This document shows, one piece after another, positions 43,455-51,804 of a DNA stretch of 64,000 bases. This DNA comes from CAVTUU01 sp045804965 (lineage in GTDB: Bacteria; Chloroflexota; Chloroflexia; Thermomicrobiales; UBA6265): the NCBI GenBank assembly GCA_045804965.1, contig JBJMMD010000031.1:80174-144173 (forward strand), written 5' to 3'. The notes under the pieces are model-generated. The model saw nothing but the letters and a program-made list of their open reading frames with translations. It did no database searches and was not told the origin of the DNA. Positions within the stretch are counted from its first letter, which is position 1. Each line of letters opens with the position of its first letter. A program made the translations under genes and the position numbers.

Positions 43455-43617
43455 CGGCCGGCTAACCTTCCTGCAGTTTTCGACTCACAACTCGAGTATG
43501 TTGCACGCCATCGTATACTTTCCGATGGAATTGTCATCCGCTGAGATCCATGGTCGCCCTTCGGCGAACTCCGGCACGGTATGACAAGACGGGAGGCCTG
43601 CTTCGACGAGAGAGAGA

Positions 43618-43634
43618 TTGAGGTTCTGCCTCAA
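43618..43634. promoter_or_regulatory. Inverted repeat upstream of the sulfurtransferase gene
   Basis: TTGAGG-TTCTG-CCTCAA, a perfect 6-bp inverted repeat with a 5-base centre, about 30 bases before the ATG. It could be an operator or a small hairpin near the ribosome binding site. Confidence 0.3.
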
Positions 43635-43664
43635 GCAGGTCGATACATGCAATGGGAGGAACTG

Positions 43665-44540
43665 ATGGCGGAAAAAGATATTAGTTTCGCGAATTCGGGA
43701 TACGTTCACCCAGAGGCACTCGTTTCAACAGACTGGGTCGCAAACCATCTGAACGATCCAAAGGTTCGCATCGTGGAATCGGATGAAGACATCCTGCTCT
43801 ACGAAGTCGGACACATCCCAGGAGCGATCAAGCTCGATTGGCACACGGATCTCCAGAAGCCAGTTGTGCGCGATTTTATCTCCAAAGACGAGTTCGAGCA
43901 GCTGATGTCCCGTTCGGGTATCAGCAACGACTCGACCGTCGTCTTCTACGGCGATCGCAACAATTGGTATGCGTGCTACACCTTTTGGCTCTTCAAGTAT
44001 TACGGACATGCGGACGCCAGGATCATGAATGGCGGCCGTGCCAAGTGGGAGGCAGAAGGGCGCGAATACACCAAGGACGCTCCGCACTATTCACCGGCGA
44101 CCTACACCGCGAAGGAGTCCGATCAGTCGGTGCGCGCCTTCCGCGACGATGTCATGCAGTTCATCAATGCCAACTCCGGAGGTCTGGTCGATGTGCGCTC
44201 GCCGCAAGAATATTCCGGCGAAGTGATCCACATGGCTGGCTATCCCCAAGAGGGTGCGCAGCGCGCGGGACACATCAAGGGCGCGAGGAGCATTCCATGG
44301 GCGCGCGCGGCCAACGAGGACGGCACATTCAAGTCGGTTCCTGATCTCAAGGGAATTTATGAACCCGAGGGTATCACGCCCGACAAGCCGATCATCGCCT
44401 ATTGCCGAATCGGCGAGCGCTCCAGCCACACCTGGTTTGTGTTAACCCAGCTGCTCGGCTATCCCGACGTGCGGAACTACGACGGTTCCTGGACCGAATG
44501 GGGTAGCCTTGTCAATGTCCCAATCGAGAAGAACGTCTAG
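43665..44540 (+). CDS. Thiosulfate/3-mercaptopyruvate sulfurtransferase (tandem rhodanese)
   Basis: 291 residues, two rhodanese domains. The N-terminal domain (about 20-135) is inactive but carries EVGHIPGAIKLDW; the C-terminal domain (about 165-285) has GLVDVRSPQEYSGE, GHIKGARSIPW and the active-site loop YCRIGERSS, where Cys247 forms the persulfide. The CRIGERSS loop resembles thiosulfate sulfurtransferases of the SseA/CysA type. TGGGAGG lies five bases before the ATG. An Fe-S scaffold gene follows beyond a GC-rich hairpin, so a role in sulfur delivery is plausible. Confidence 0.93.
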   Translation: MAEKDISFANSGYVHPEALVSTDWVANHLNDPKVRIVESDEDILLYEVGHIPGAIKLDWHTDLQKPVVRDFISKDEFEQLMSRSGISNDSTVVFYGDRNNWYACYTFWLFKYYGHADARIMNGGRAKWEAEGREYTKDAPHYSPATYTAKESDQSVRAFRDDVMQFINANSGGLVDVRSPQEYSGEVIHMAGYPQEGAQRAGHIKGARSIPWARAANEDGTFKSVPDLKGIYEPEGITPDKPIIAYCRIGERSSHTWFVLTQLLGYPDVRNYDGSWTEWGSLVNVPIEKNV

Positions 44541-44548
44541 AATCTGAC

Positions 44549-44575
44549 AAGGGGCGGGGCGCGGCCCCGCCCCTT
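44549..44575 (+). other. GC-rich stem-loop between rhodanese and scaffold genes
   Basis: Perfect 12-bp inverted repeat AAGGGGCGGGGC / GCCCCGCCCCTT with a 3-base loop, eight bases after the rhodanese stop. No T run follows, so it may be a processing/stability element or a weak terminator whose read-through feeds the next gene 25 bases on. Confidence 0.6.
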
Positions 44576-44600
44576 GGCGAGTCGCTTAAAGGGAAGAACC

Positions 44601-45020
44601 GTGGACCGGCAAGACTACATTGAAATCATCCTCGATCATTACGAGCACCCGCGCAACAAGGGGAGGATGGACGGCGCCAGTATTCAACTCGGCGGCGGCA
44701 ACCCCGGCTGCGGCGATCTGATCACGATGTACCTGAAAATCGACGAAGATGGCCGCATCGAAAAGGCCAGCTTCGAAGGCGAAGGCTGCACCATTAGCCA
44801 AGCCGGCGGGTCGATAATCTCTGAGCTCATCGAAGGCATGACCCTCGACGAGGTGACCGCGCTGGGCACGTCGACGATGATCGAGGAAATGGGCGAAGAC
44901 GTCGTCAAGAGCCGCGTTCGCTGCGCCACGCTCGCCCTCGGCACGGTTCAAGCCGCCATCGAGCAATACGTGCGACAACGTGAACGCGATGCGGTTGCGG
45001 GAAGAATGGCCAACCGCTAA
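44601..45020 (+). CDS. Fe-S cluster assembly scaffold (IscU/SufU/NifU-N family)
   Basis: 139 residues. Three cluster-binding cysteines, Cys37 in NPGCGD, Cys63 in GEGCTIS and Cys108 in RVRCATLAL, plus Asp39, match the scaffold site. The 45-residue spacing between Cys63 and Cys108 is like IscU, without the zinc-binding insertion typical of Bacillus SufU, yet the C-terminal motif RCATLAL resembles SufU and the IscU LPPVK motif is missing. It would build [2Fe-2S] clusters from a cysteine desulfurase, not present here. GTG start with AAAGGGAAG upstream. Confidence 0.92.
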   Translation: MDRQDYIEIILDHYEHPRNKGRMDGASIQLGGGNPGCGDLITMYLKIDEDGRIEKASFEGEGCTISQAGGSIISELIEGMTLDEVTALGTSTMIEEMGEDVVKSRVRCATLALGTVQAAIEQYVRQRERDAVAGRMANR

Positions 45021-45126
45021 GCTCCTCATACGTGACACAACCAGGCCAAACCAAATCAGCATTGAATGGTGGGTCTACCCATGGGAGTCCCAATCTGGTT
45101 TGACGACCAGTTCGGCGGCCACAACC

Positions 45127-46479
45127 GTGACTGAAGGCCCTGCGCGTCCTCCTTCCTTTCGCATCCACGAAGTTGCGATCAGCCGCGCCTGGCATGAGCG
45201 CGGCATCCCCGACGAACTGATCACGACCGACGGTCGCAATCTCCGGGTTGTGCACCGGGGAACCTGGACGCACGGAATTGGTCCCGATTTCCGCGAGGCA
45301 ATGATCGAGTTCGACGGCCGCGCGTTCGTGACTGGATCGGTCGAGGCCCACCTCGAAACGTCCGGCTGGCGCAACCACCGCCACCATGCCGACCCGCGGT
45401 ACAACGACGTCGTTCTTCACCTTGTCCTTCGACATGACACGGCGGACGCGCGCCGCCTGGATGGGGCAATCGTTCCCACCGTCGTCGTACCCGAGTCCAT
45501 GATTGCCCCGTTCACGCTGCTAAACGTCGACTGGAGTCGATTCGGCGGCGCAACCTGTGCCGAAGAGCGCGCGCATGAGTCGCCCGATTCCGTGCGCGCA
45601 ATTCTGTGGCGCTTAGGCGACGTCCGGCTTGCGGCCAAAGCCGCTCGCTTGGAAGCGCGCCTCTCCGCCATCGCGCCCGCCGAAGTGCTCTACCAGGAAA
45701 TCTGGGACGGACTCGGTTTCTCTACCAATCGCGAACCGATGCACCGGCTCGCCACGATCCTCCAAATTACGTCCATTGAGCGCACGCTCACGACGGCCGG
45801 CGCGAATGATCGGCTGGCGATTTGCCGAGGTCTGCTGTTCGGCGTCGCTGGGTTCTTGCCGATGCCGCCAACGGACGCGACGAGCGCCGGGCTATCTCCG
45901 GCCGAAATCGCCGCCGCCGAGACCGCATGGCATTTCCTCGGAACGCCGTGGCATAGCGAACAACTCTCGCCAGCGGCGTGGACCAGGGCGCGCGTGCGTC
46001 CGGCGAATCATCCCGTTCTGCGCTTGGCAACCGGCGCGGCGCTCATCGCCAATGCCGCCAGCGGCATTACACCCTTGCTACTCGACTCCATTCGATCTGG
46101 ACATGATGCCACTCGGGCGCTGCAAGACCTCTCCCGATCGCCGCTCGAAATCACGCTCGGCCAGGATCGCGCTCGCGCCATCATCGCGAACGCGCTGATT
46201 CCGTTCGCCCTTGCCTTGTCGGAGCAAACAGAAGACGCTCAGCTCTCCGAAGCCGCGTCCCGCGCCTGGGAACGATTGCCCGCGGCCGGCCGCAACGAGG
46301 TCACCAAGCGCGCGTTGAAGCAAGTCGCCGGCACCGCCCGATTGCCCGGTCTCGGTGCGCGCGGCGAACAAGGGCTGATCCAACTCGACTCCGCCCTCTG
46401 TAGCCCACGTCGGTGCCGCGAATGCCCAATTGCAAACTTAGTCGTCTCGTCGGCTTCAGCTAGTGACGTGGGTGGTTAG
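45127..46479 (+). CDS. DUF2851 family protein
   Basis: About 450 residues. The N-terminal region contains the pattern typical of DUF2851: SRAWHERG, TTDGRNLRVVHRG, GIGPDFREAMIEFDG and VTGSVEAHLETSGWRNHRHHADPRYNDVVLHLVL, resembling a nuclease-like beta-sheet core with His and Asp clusters. The C-terminal half is helical and ends with PRRCRECPIANLV, a Cys pair. Function unknown. The frame is open to 44980; I use the GTG at 45127 because it gives an N-terminus of normal family length, but a TTG at 45099 is also possible. Its stop overlaps that of the convergent SDR gene. Confidence 0.8.
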   Translation: MTEGPARPPSFRIHEVAISRAWHERGIPDELITTDGRNLRVVHRGTWTHGIGPDFREAMIEFDGRAFVTGSVEAHLETSGWRNHRHHADPRYNDVVLHLVLRHDTADARRLDGAIVPTVVVPESMIAPFTLLNVDWSRFGGATCAEERAHESPDSVRAILWRLGDVRLAAKAARLEARLSAIAPAEVLYQEIWDGLGFSTNREPMHRLATILQITSIERTLTTAGANDRLAICRGLLFGVAGFLPMPPTDATSAGLSPAEIAAAETAWHFLGTPWHSEQLSPAAWTRARVRPANHPVLRLATGAALIANAASGITPLLLDSIRSGHDATRALQDLSRSPLEITLGQDRARAIIANALIPFALALSEQTEDAQLSEAASRAWERLPAAGRNEVTKRALKQVAGTARLPGLGARGEQGLIQLDSALCSPRRCRECPIANLVVSSASASDVGG

Positions 46480-47243
46480 AAATAGTTACTCGTAATCCCG
46501 CCGTCGACGACGAACGATGTGCCCGTCATCCACGACGACTCGTCCGAGGCGAGGAAGACTCCGGCCCAGACGATGTCCTCGGCTCGTCCAAAACGGCCTA
46601 ATGGGATGCGACTGAGGCGCTTGTGCTTTTCGGTCTCGTTCGGAAAGAGCGATTCGAGGAGCGGCGTTAGGACCGGTCCCGGACAAATCGCATTCGCGCG
46701 AACTCCTTGTCGTCCATATTGCACAGCCAGCGATTTTGTGAGCGAGAGCACGCCCCCTTTGCTGGCCGTATACGCATCTTGAGGGACAGTGCAGCCGACA
46801 TGTGCGACGAACGAGGAAATGTTGATGATCGAACCTCCGCCCGCGTCAAGCAGCGCCGGAATCCCGTGTTTGCAACAGAGATAAATGCTCTTCAAGTTCA
46901 CGTCGAGCACACGTTCCCAGGTTGCCTCGTCGGTTTCGACAACAGATGTGTCCTCGTCCGGCATGATGCCCGCGTTGTTGTAGAGCACATTGAGCTTACC
47001 GAAGCGGCGCATGCCCTCGTCGACCATCCGGTTCACATCGTCCCCGTTCGCAACATCGCCGGCGATGGCAAGAATGGACGAGCGGTGATGCTCTCCGGCT
47101 TCATGGACCGCGTCGTTGAGCGCCGTTTCCGCGATATCGACCGCGATGACTTGTGCCCCTTGCTCCACGAACATCCTCGTGGCGACCCGGCCCATGCCGC
47201 TGGCGGCGCCGGTGACCAAAATGACTTTATCGGCCAGCCGCAT
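46476..47243 (-). CDS. Short-chain dehydrogenase/reductase (SDR)
   Basis: 255 residues, classical SDR. VTGAASGMGRVA (about 10-21) with Asp at the end of beta-2 (VIAVDIAET) favours NAD. NNAG near 89, Ser in INISSFVAHVGC near 143 and YTASKGG (Tyr156, Lys160) form the active site; the C-terminus FVVDGGITSNYF is usual. Located divergently from an amidohydrolase and a glutamine synthetase-like gene, with 172 bases between. Substrate cannot be inferred. Confidence 0.92.
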   Translation of the reverse strand: MRLADKVILVTGAASGMGRVATRMFVEQGAQVIAVDIAETALNDAVHEAGEHHRSSILAIAGDVANGDDVNRMVDEGMRRFGKLNVLYNNAGIMPDEDTSVVETDEATWERVLDVNLKSIYLCCKHGIPALLDAGGGSIINISSFVAHVGCTVPQDAYTASKGGVLSLTKSLAVQYGRQGVRANAICPGPVLTPLLESLFPNETEKHKRLSRIPLGRFGRAEDIVWAGVFLASDESSWMTGTSFVVDGGITSNYF

Positions 47244-47415
47244 GCAATCCCCTAACCTGGCTGAATCAGCTTCCGATGTAATGCCACTCGAACGTCGATC
47301 TTACCAAAGGCAGAACGGTGAAAAGGCCGCTCACCCGCTTCCCGCGACCCTGCGGTAAAGTAGCCGCCATACGCACTCGGCGAGTGAAAACCGCAACGTA
47401 GGAGAACGGCAACTA

Positions 47416-48309
47416 ATGCCCGATGTTCCGATCATCGATGCGCATGTCCATCTTTGGGATCCGGCTGAGCTATGGATGCCGTGGCTCGAAAGTTCGCCGC
47501 TCAACAAGCAGTTTTGGTTGAAGGAGTACAGCGGGGCGACAGAGGCGTCCCAGATCGAAGGAATCGTTTATCTGGAAGTGGATGTGGCGCCAGCGTATGC
47601 GCTGATCGAAGCACGCCAAATTATCGACATTGCCGATGTTGATTCGCGCGTCATGGGCATTATTCCATTCGCCCCACTGGAAGCCGGTGATCATCTTGCA
47701 CCTTATCTACATGAGCTCCGGTTGTTGGAGATAAAGGACCTTGAGGATAGTGACTGGAAGAGCAATTGGATCAAGGGCGTCCGCCGAATCACACAAGCAG
47801 AAGCTGATCCCAAGTTCTGCTTGCAACCAGGGTTTGTTAGAGGCGCCCAAATGCTGGGATCTTTTGGCTTGACCTGTGATCTCTGCTGCAACTACACCCA
47901 ACTCGAATACACCGTCGAGCTGGTCCGTCAATGTCCCGAGACGGCATTCATCATGGATCACATCGCGAAGCCAAACATCCGAAATGGGCAGCTCGATCCG
48001 TGGCGCAGCCAGATGGCGGACTTGGCATCGCTGCCGAACTGTTGGTGCAAGATCAGCGGAGTCGTCACCGAAGCGAACCACGATTCGTGGACCACCGAAG
48101 ACGTTAAGCCGTTCGTCCTCCATGCGCTCGAGGTCTTCGGGGAGGACCGTGTTGTATTCGGCGGCGACTGGCCAGTGGTGCTCGGCGCGTCATCGTGGCA
48201 GCGTTGGGTGGATGCACTCGACGAGTTGACCGCCGATCTTTCCGACGCGGCCAAGCGCAAGCTCTGGAATGAGAACGCACGGGCGTTTTATCGGCTTTCG
48301 GCCGCTTGA
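47416..48309 (+). CDS. Amidohydrolase-2 family metal-dependent hydrolase
   Basis: 297 residues, TIM-barrel amidohydrolase. Metal site HVHLWD follows the first strand (PIIDAHVHLWDP, about residues 5-16), a His in FIMDHIAKP near 180, and the C-terminal VVFGGDWPVV near 253 with the catalytic Asp. The pattern fits the group with L-fuconolactonase, L-rhamnono-lactonase and 2-pyrone-4,6-dicarboxylate lactonase. ATG with AGGAG 11 bases upstream. It precedes the glutamine synthetase-like gene by 21 bases and is probably cotranscribed with it. Confidence 0.9.
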   Translation: MPDVPIIDAHVHLWDPAELWMPWLESSPLNKQFWLKEYSGATEASQIEGIVYLEVDVAPAYALIEARQIIDIADVDSRVMGIIPFAPLEAGDHLAPYLHELRLLEIKDLEDSDWKSNWIKGVRRITQAEADPKFCLQPGFVRGAQMLGSFGLTCDLCCNYTQLEYTVELVRQCPETAFIMDHIAKPNIRNGQLDPWRSQMADLASLPNCWCKISGVVTEANHDSWTTEDVKPFVLHALEVFGEDRVVFGGDWPVVLGASSWQRWVDALDELTADLSDAAKRKLWNENARAFYRLSAA

Positions 48310-48330
48310 TTCGGCGATGAAAGTCCAATT

Positions 48331-49704
48331 ATGTCTACGCCTTCAGGCATGATTTCGGTCGACGAGCTGAAGGGCTTGGTTAAAGAAGGCGCCGTCGATA
48401 CCGTGATCGCGGCGGTCTGCGATATGCAAGGGCGCCTGGTCGGAAAGCGAGTGACCGGTGAATTCTTCGTCGAGCACTGCCTCGACCATGGCACCCATTT
48501 CTGCGCCTACTTGCTCGGCACCGACATGGAGATGAATACGCCGGACGGATTTGCTCTGATGAATTGGGAGTCCGGTTATGGTGACTATCTCGCCCGGCCC
48601 GACTGGAACACCCTTCGCCTCATCCCCTGGTTCGAAAAAACGGCGTTGGTGTTAGCAGACACAGTCGACGAGGCGAACGGCGAGCTAATCTCCATCGCGC
48701 CACGTTCGATCTTAAGAACACAAATTGAACGGGCGGAAGCCCTCGGTTTGCGGCCGATGGCTGCGACCGAGCTCGAGTATTACTTGCTCGCTGATTCATA
48801 TGAGGGCGCCTACAAGAAAGGTTTCGCCAATCTCGAACGGTTCGGCTGGTACAACGAAGACTATCAATTGCTTCAATCCTCGAAAGCTGAGCCACTGTAC
48901 CGGAAATTCCGCAATGACATGATCGCTGCGGGCGTGCCGATCGAGTTTTCGAAGGGCGAGGCCGCGCCGGGTCAGCACGAAATCAATATCCACTACGGAC
49001 CTGCATTGGAATCTGCTGATCGCGCGGCCCTATTCAAGCACGGCGCTAAGGAAATAGCCGCTCAGGAAGGTGTCGCGGTGACCTTCATGGCGAAGCCAGA
49101 TCACACCTGGACCGGATCGAGCGGGCACATCCACATGAGCCTCTGGGACGGCAACCGAAATCTCTTCGCCTGCGCTCCGAACAGCACCGAGATGTCGGAG
49201 ACCATGCGGTACTTTCTCGGCGGGCTGATGATGACTGCTCGAGAGCTGTCATTGTTCATCGCGAGCAACGTCAATTCGTATAAGCGGTTCGTGACAGCGA
49301 GTTGGGCGCCGGTCAATATTGTCTGGGCGCGCGACAACCGCACGTGTGGTTTTCGCATCGTTGGCAAAGGAAACGGACTCCGCCTTGAAAACCGATTTCC
49401 GGGCGGCGACGCCAACCCCTACCTCGCCCATGCCGCGATGCTGGCCGGCGGCCTGCATGGCATCGAGTACAAGATCGAACCGCCGTCCGAATGCATCGGC
49501 AACGGCTACTTGGCGAAAAACGTAGCGCGGATTCCGCGGTCCCTTTACGAGGCAATTGACATTTTCGCTGAGAGCGAGGTTGCCCGCGGCGCGTTCGGCG
49601 ACGAGGTCGTCGACCATTACCTCAACTTCGCCCGAGTCGAACAAGAAATGTACGACGCGGCCGTCACGAATTGGGAACGGGAGCGCTATCTCGAACGAGG
49701 TTAG
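48331..49704 (+). CDS. Glutamine synthetase family protein (gamma-glutamyl ligase-like)
   Basis: 457 residues. Both domains of the GS fold are present: the beta-grasp part with VCDMQGRLVGKRV and the catalytic domain with ATELEYYLL (metal-binding Glu pair, near 147), APGQHEINIHYGP (near 210), VTFMAKPDHTWTGSSGHIHMSLWD (near 250), NSYKRFVTASWAP (substrate Arg region) and ENRFPGGDANPYLAHAAMLA. Sequences of this kind (GlnT/PuuA-like) often ligate glutamate to amines or amino acids other than ammonia. It follows an amidohydrolase gene and precedes an amino-acid decarboxylase, so polyamine or amine metabolism is a reasonable context. True glutamine synthetase activity cannot be excluded. Confidence 0.9.
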   Translation: MSTPSGMISVDELKGLVKEGAVDTVIAAVCDMQGRLVGKRVTGEFFVEHCLDHGTHFCAYLLGTDMEMNTPDGFALMNWESGYGDYLARPDWNTLRLIPWFEKTALVLADTVDEANGELISIAPRSILRTQIERAEALGLRPMAATELEYYLLADSYEGAYKKGFANLERFGWYNEDYQLLQSSKAEPLYRKFRNDMIAAGVPIEFSKGEAAPGQHEINIHYGPALESADRAALFKHGAKEIAAQEGVAVTFMAKPDHTWTGSSGHIHMSLWDGNRNLFACAPNSTEMSETMRYFLGGLMMTARELSLFIASNVNSYKRFVTASWAPVNIVWARDNRTCGFRIVGKGNGLRLENRFPGGDANPYLAHAAMLAGGLHGIEYKIEPPSECIGNGYLAKNVARIPRSLYEAIDIFAESEVARGAFGDEVVDHYLNFARVEQEMYDAAVTNWERERYLERG

Positions 49705-49731
49705 ACTGCGCAATGTTGTGCGCAGAAAGAG

Positions 49732-49757
49732 GACCGCCGGCGTGCACTTTGGCGGTC
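49732..49757 (+). terminator. Hairpin between glutamine synthetase-like and decarboxylase genes
   Basis: GACCGCC / GGCGGTC with a 12-base loop, 28 bases after the stop, preceded by TGCGCA-ATGTTG-TGCGCA (49707-49724). A T run is absent (TCTACAC), so it is a weak terminator or a leader hairpin of the decarboxylase mRNA, whose possible GTG start lies in the loop. Confidence 0.45.
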
Positions 49758-51379
49758 TCTACACACGTTGCCCGAGGTCAAGCTGCGAGAATCGGACGCT
49801 GGAAACGCGACGGCCGGAAAGCAAACGGGGGATAACAATCGTCCAAGCTGACGCGACCACACATCTTGCTGCGAACGAAACACTTGACGCCGTCCATGAC
49901 GTCGATCATTCCCGCGCGCCCATTCTGGAAGGCATTGCCCGCTATGTCCGCGAGGGCGTCATCCCATACTCGACGCCCGGTCACAAGCGTGGCGCGGGAA
50001 TGGACGAAGCGTTCGCCCACCTCTGGATGGAAGCCGGCCTCGCCCTCGATATCCCGCTTGGAGGCGGCGTCGACGACACGAACTTCGATTCCGACACGCG
50101 GCGCGTCGCCGAAGATCTCGCCGCCGACGCCTGGGGAGCCGACCGCTCGTTCTACCTGGTGAACGGTTCGTCCGCCGGCAATCATGCGTTTTTGCTGGCG
50201 ACACTGAGACCTGACGACGAAGTGATCGTCGCCCGCGATATTCACAAATCGCTGATGGTTGCCCTCATCCTCTGCGGCGCTAACCCCATTTGGGTGACGC
50301 CCCGTCTTCATCCCGAGTTCAACGTCGGGCTCGGCATCGATCCCACGGACATCGCCGCCGCGCTCGACGAGCACCCGAACGCTAAACTCGTCGTCCTCGT
50401 CAGCCCGTCTTATTGCGGAGTTTCGTCCGACTTGAAAGCGATTGCCAATGCTGCGCATGCGCACGAGGTGCCGGTTTATGTCGACGAGGCATGGGGACCG
50501 CACATTCATTTCCACCCCGCCTTGCCCCTGTCGGCGATGGCGAGTGGCGTCGATGGCGCCGTCACCAGCACTCACAAGATGTTGGCGAGTCTGACGCAGG
50601 CGTCGATATTGAATGTGCAAGGACCACTTGTCGGTATCGACCGCATTCAAACCGCAGTCGGCATGACGAATACGACGAGTCCATCGGCGATGATTCTTGC
50701 CTCGATCGACGTTTGCCGTCGCCAAATGGCGCTTCACGGCGAAGCGCTCCTCGACAACACTATCGCCCTCGCCGAGCAAGCGAGAACCGCGCTGGTTTTG
50801 CTTCCAGGCGTTTCCGTGTTGGGTCCACATTCGCTCGGAGTCAAAAACTTTGACCTGACAAAGCTGGTGATCGATGTCAATGGTCTCGGGCTCACCGGTT
50901 TTCAAGTCGAGCAGATCCTCCGAAACCGCTTTTTCCTTCAACCGGAGAGCAGCGACTACGTTAGCGTCGTCTGTTTTTTCACGATTGCCGACTCGGTCGA
51001 AAGCGCCGAACGCCTGGTATCGGCGTTCCGCACCCTTTCCGCCGAGCGATCGGGTCACGACGGTGGGTTGCTCAGCTCTAACATGCGTTCGTCCGGGATC
51101 GCGATCGCTCCATCTCGCCAGGCAATGTCTCCACGCGACGCCTTCTTCGCGAAAACCAGAACTGTCCCGCTTGCTGAGGCGATCGGAGAAATCTCCGCCG
51201 AGCTTGTCATTCCCTATCCGCCCGGCATCCCCGTGCTTGCGCCTGGTGACGTCATCGCGGCTGAAAAAATCGATTATCTGCTCCACGGCGTGGCGGAGGG
51301 AATGCACCTCTCGGGTCCTGCCGATCCCCATCTCAAGACCGTCAAGATCGTCGCGACCGCTCCTCCACCGTCATCCTAA
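49742..51379 (+). CDS. Orn/Lys/Arg decarboxylase, major domain (fold type I PLP)
   Basis: About 545 residues. Motifs: IPYSTPGHKRGAG near 80 (the TPGHK block), NGSSAGNHA near 145, YVDEAWGPHIHFHP near 255 (Asp that holds the pyridine ring) and PLP lysine Lys279 in STHKMLASLTQ, followed by a C-terminal domain (IPYPPGIPVLAPGD) usual for this family. It should decarboxylate lysine, ornithine or arginine to a diamine. Start is unclear: there is no ATG between the upstream stop and the TPGHK block in frame. I use the GTG at 49742 with GAGG upstream; a GGGGGA near 49827 followed by an ATA/ATC codon suggests a non-standard start is possible. Confidence 0.9.
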   Translation: MHFGGLYTRCPRSSCENRTLETRRPESKRGITIVQADATTHLAANETLDAVHDVDHSRAPILEGIARYVREGVIPYSTPGHKRGAGMDEAFAHLWMEAGLALDIPLGGGVDDTNFDSDTRRVAEDLAADAWGADRSFYLVNGSSAGNHAFLLATLRPDDEVIVARDIHKSLMVALILCGANPIWVTPRLHPEFNVGLGIDPTDIAAALDEHPNAKLVVLVSPSYCGVSSDLKAIANAAHAHEVPVYVDEAWGPHIHFHPALPLSAMASGVDGAVTSTHKMLASLTQASILNVQGPLVGIDRIQTAVGMTNTTSPSAMILASIDVCRRQMALHGEALLDNTIALAEQARTALVLLPGVSVLGPHSLGVKNFDLTKLVIDVNGLGLTGFQVEQILRNRFFLQPESSDYVSVVCFFTIADSVESAERLVSAFRTLSAERSGHDGGLLSSNMRSSGIAIAPSRQAMSPRDAFFAKTRTVPLAEAIGEISAELVIPYPPGIPVLAPGDVIAAEKIDYLLHGVAEGMHLSGPADPHLKTVKIVATAPPPSS

Positions 51380-51804
51380 ATCGCCGCTGTCCTTCCTCAT
51401 TCCGCTCCATCATCGTTTTCCCGCGCGCCACCGCCTTCGTTATGCAGTGCGTCACCTCTTTCGTTTTCCTGAGCAGTAGTCGAAAGAGCTGTGCCTTCCA
51501 CCCAGTGTCCTGACCAGAGGCCGATTCTTCGCTTCGCTCAGCGTGACGAGGGTGGGCGCTTAGCACAAAGGAGGGGGAACTCACATTACATCGTGGCTCG
51601 TTGCCCAGACTGAGTCCTGGACATTCTTTGTGAACTTTCCGACAAAATGCGTCGAATCCGTCATCCTGATAAGTTTCTGTGCATGAAGGCACACACCGCA
51701 AATAGCTCTCGACGGATACAACCAAACGGGTTTACCATTCGTATGCAAAGCAACCAGGCTGCTCCGTGCGGCTCGGCGCCATATCTCACCGAGGGAGAGA
51801 TCCG
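51380..51804. other. Intergenic region with dispersed-repeat-like sequence
   Basis: 425 bases without a gene. CTGAGCAGTAGTCGAAAGAG near 51471 and TTCGCTTCGCTCAGCGTGAC near 51530 resemble, in opposite orientation, the short GAGCGAAGTCGAA repeats scattered between genes in many Chloroflexota genomes. GAGGGAGAG at the end serves as ribosome binding site of the next gene. Confidence 0.4.

Noticed and set aside
49778..51331. 517-codon minus-strand open frame opposite the decarboxylase
   Set aside because: Mirror of codon bias in a high-GC gene; no motif, whereas the plus strand has the PLP enzyme motifs.
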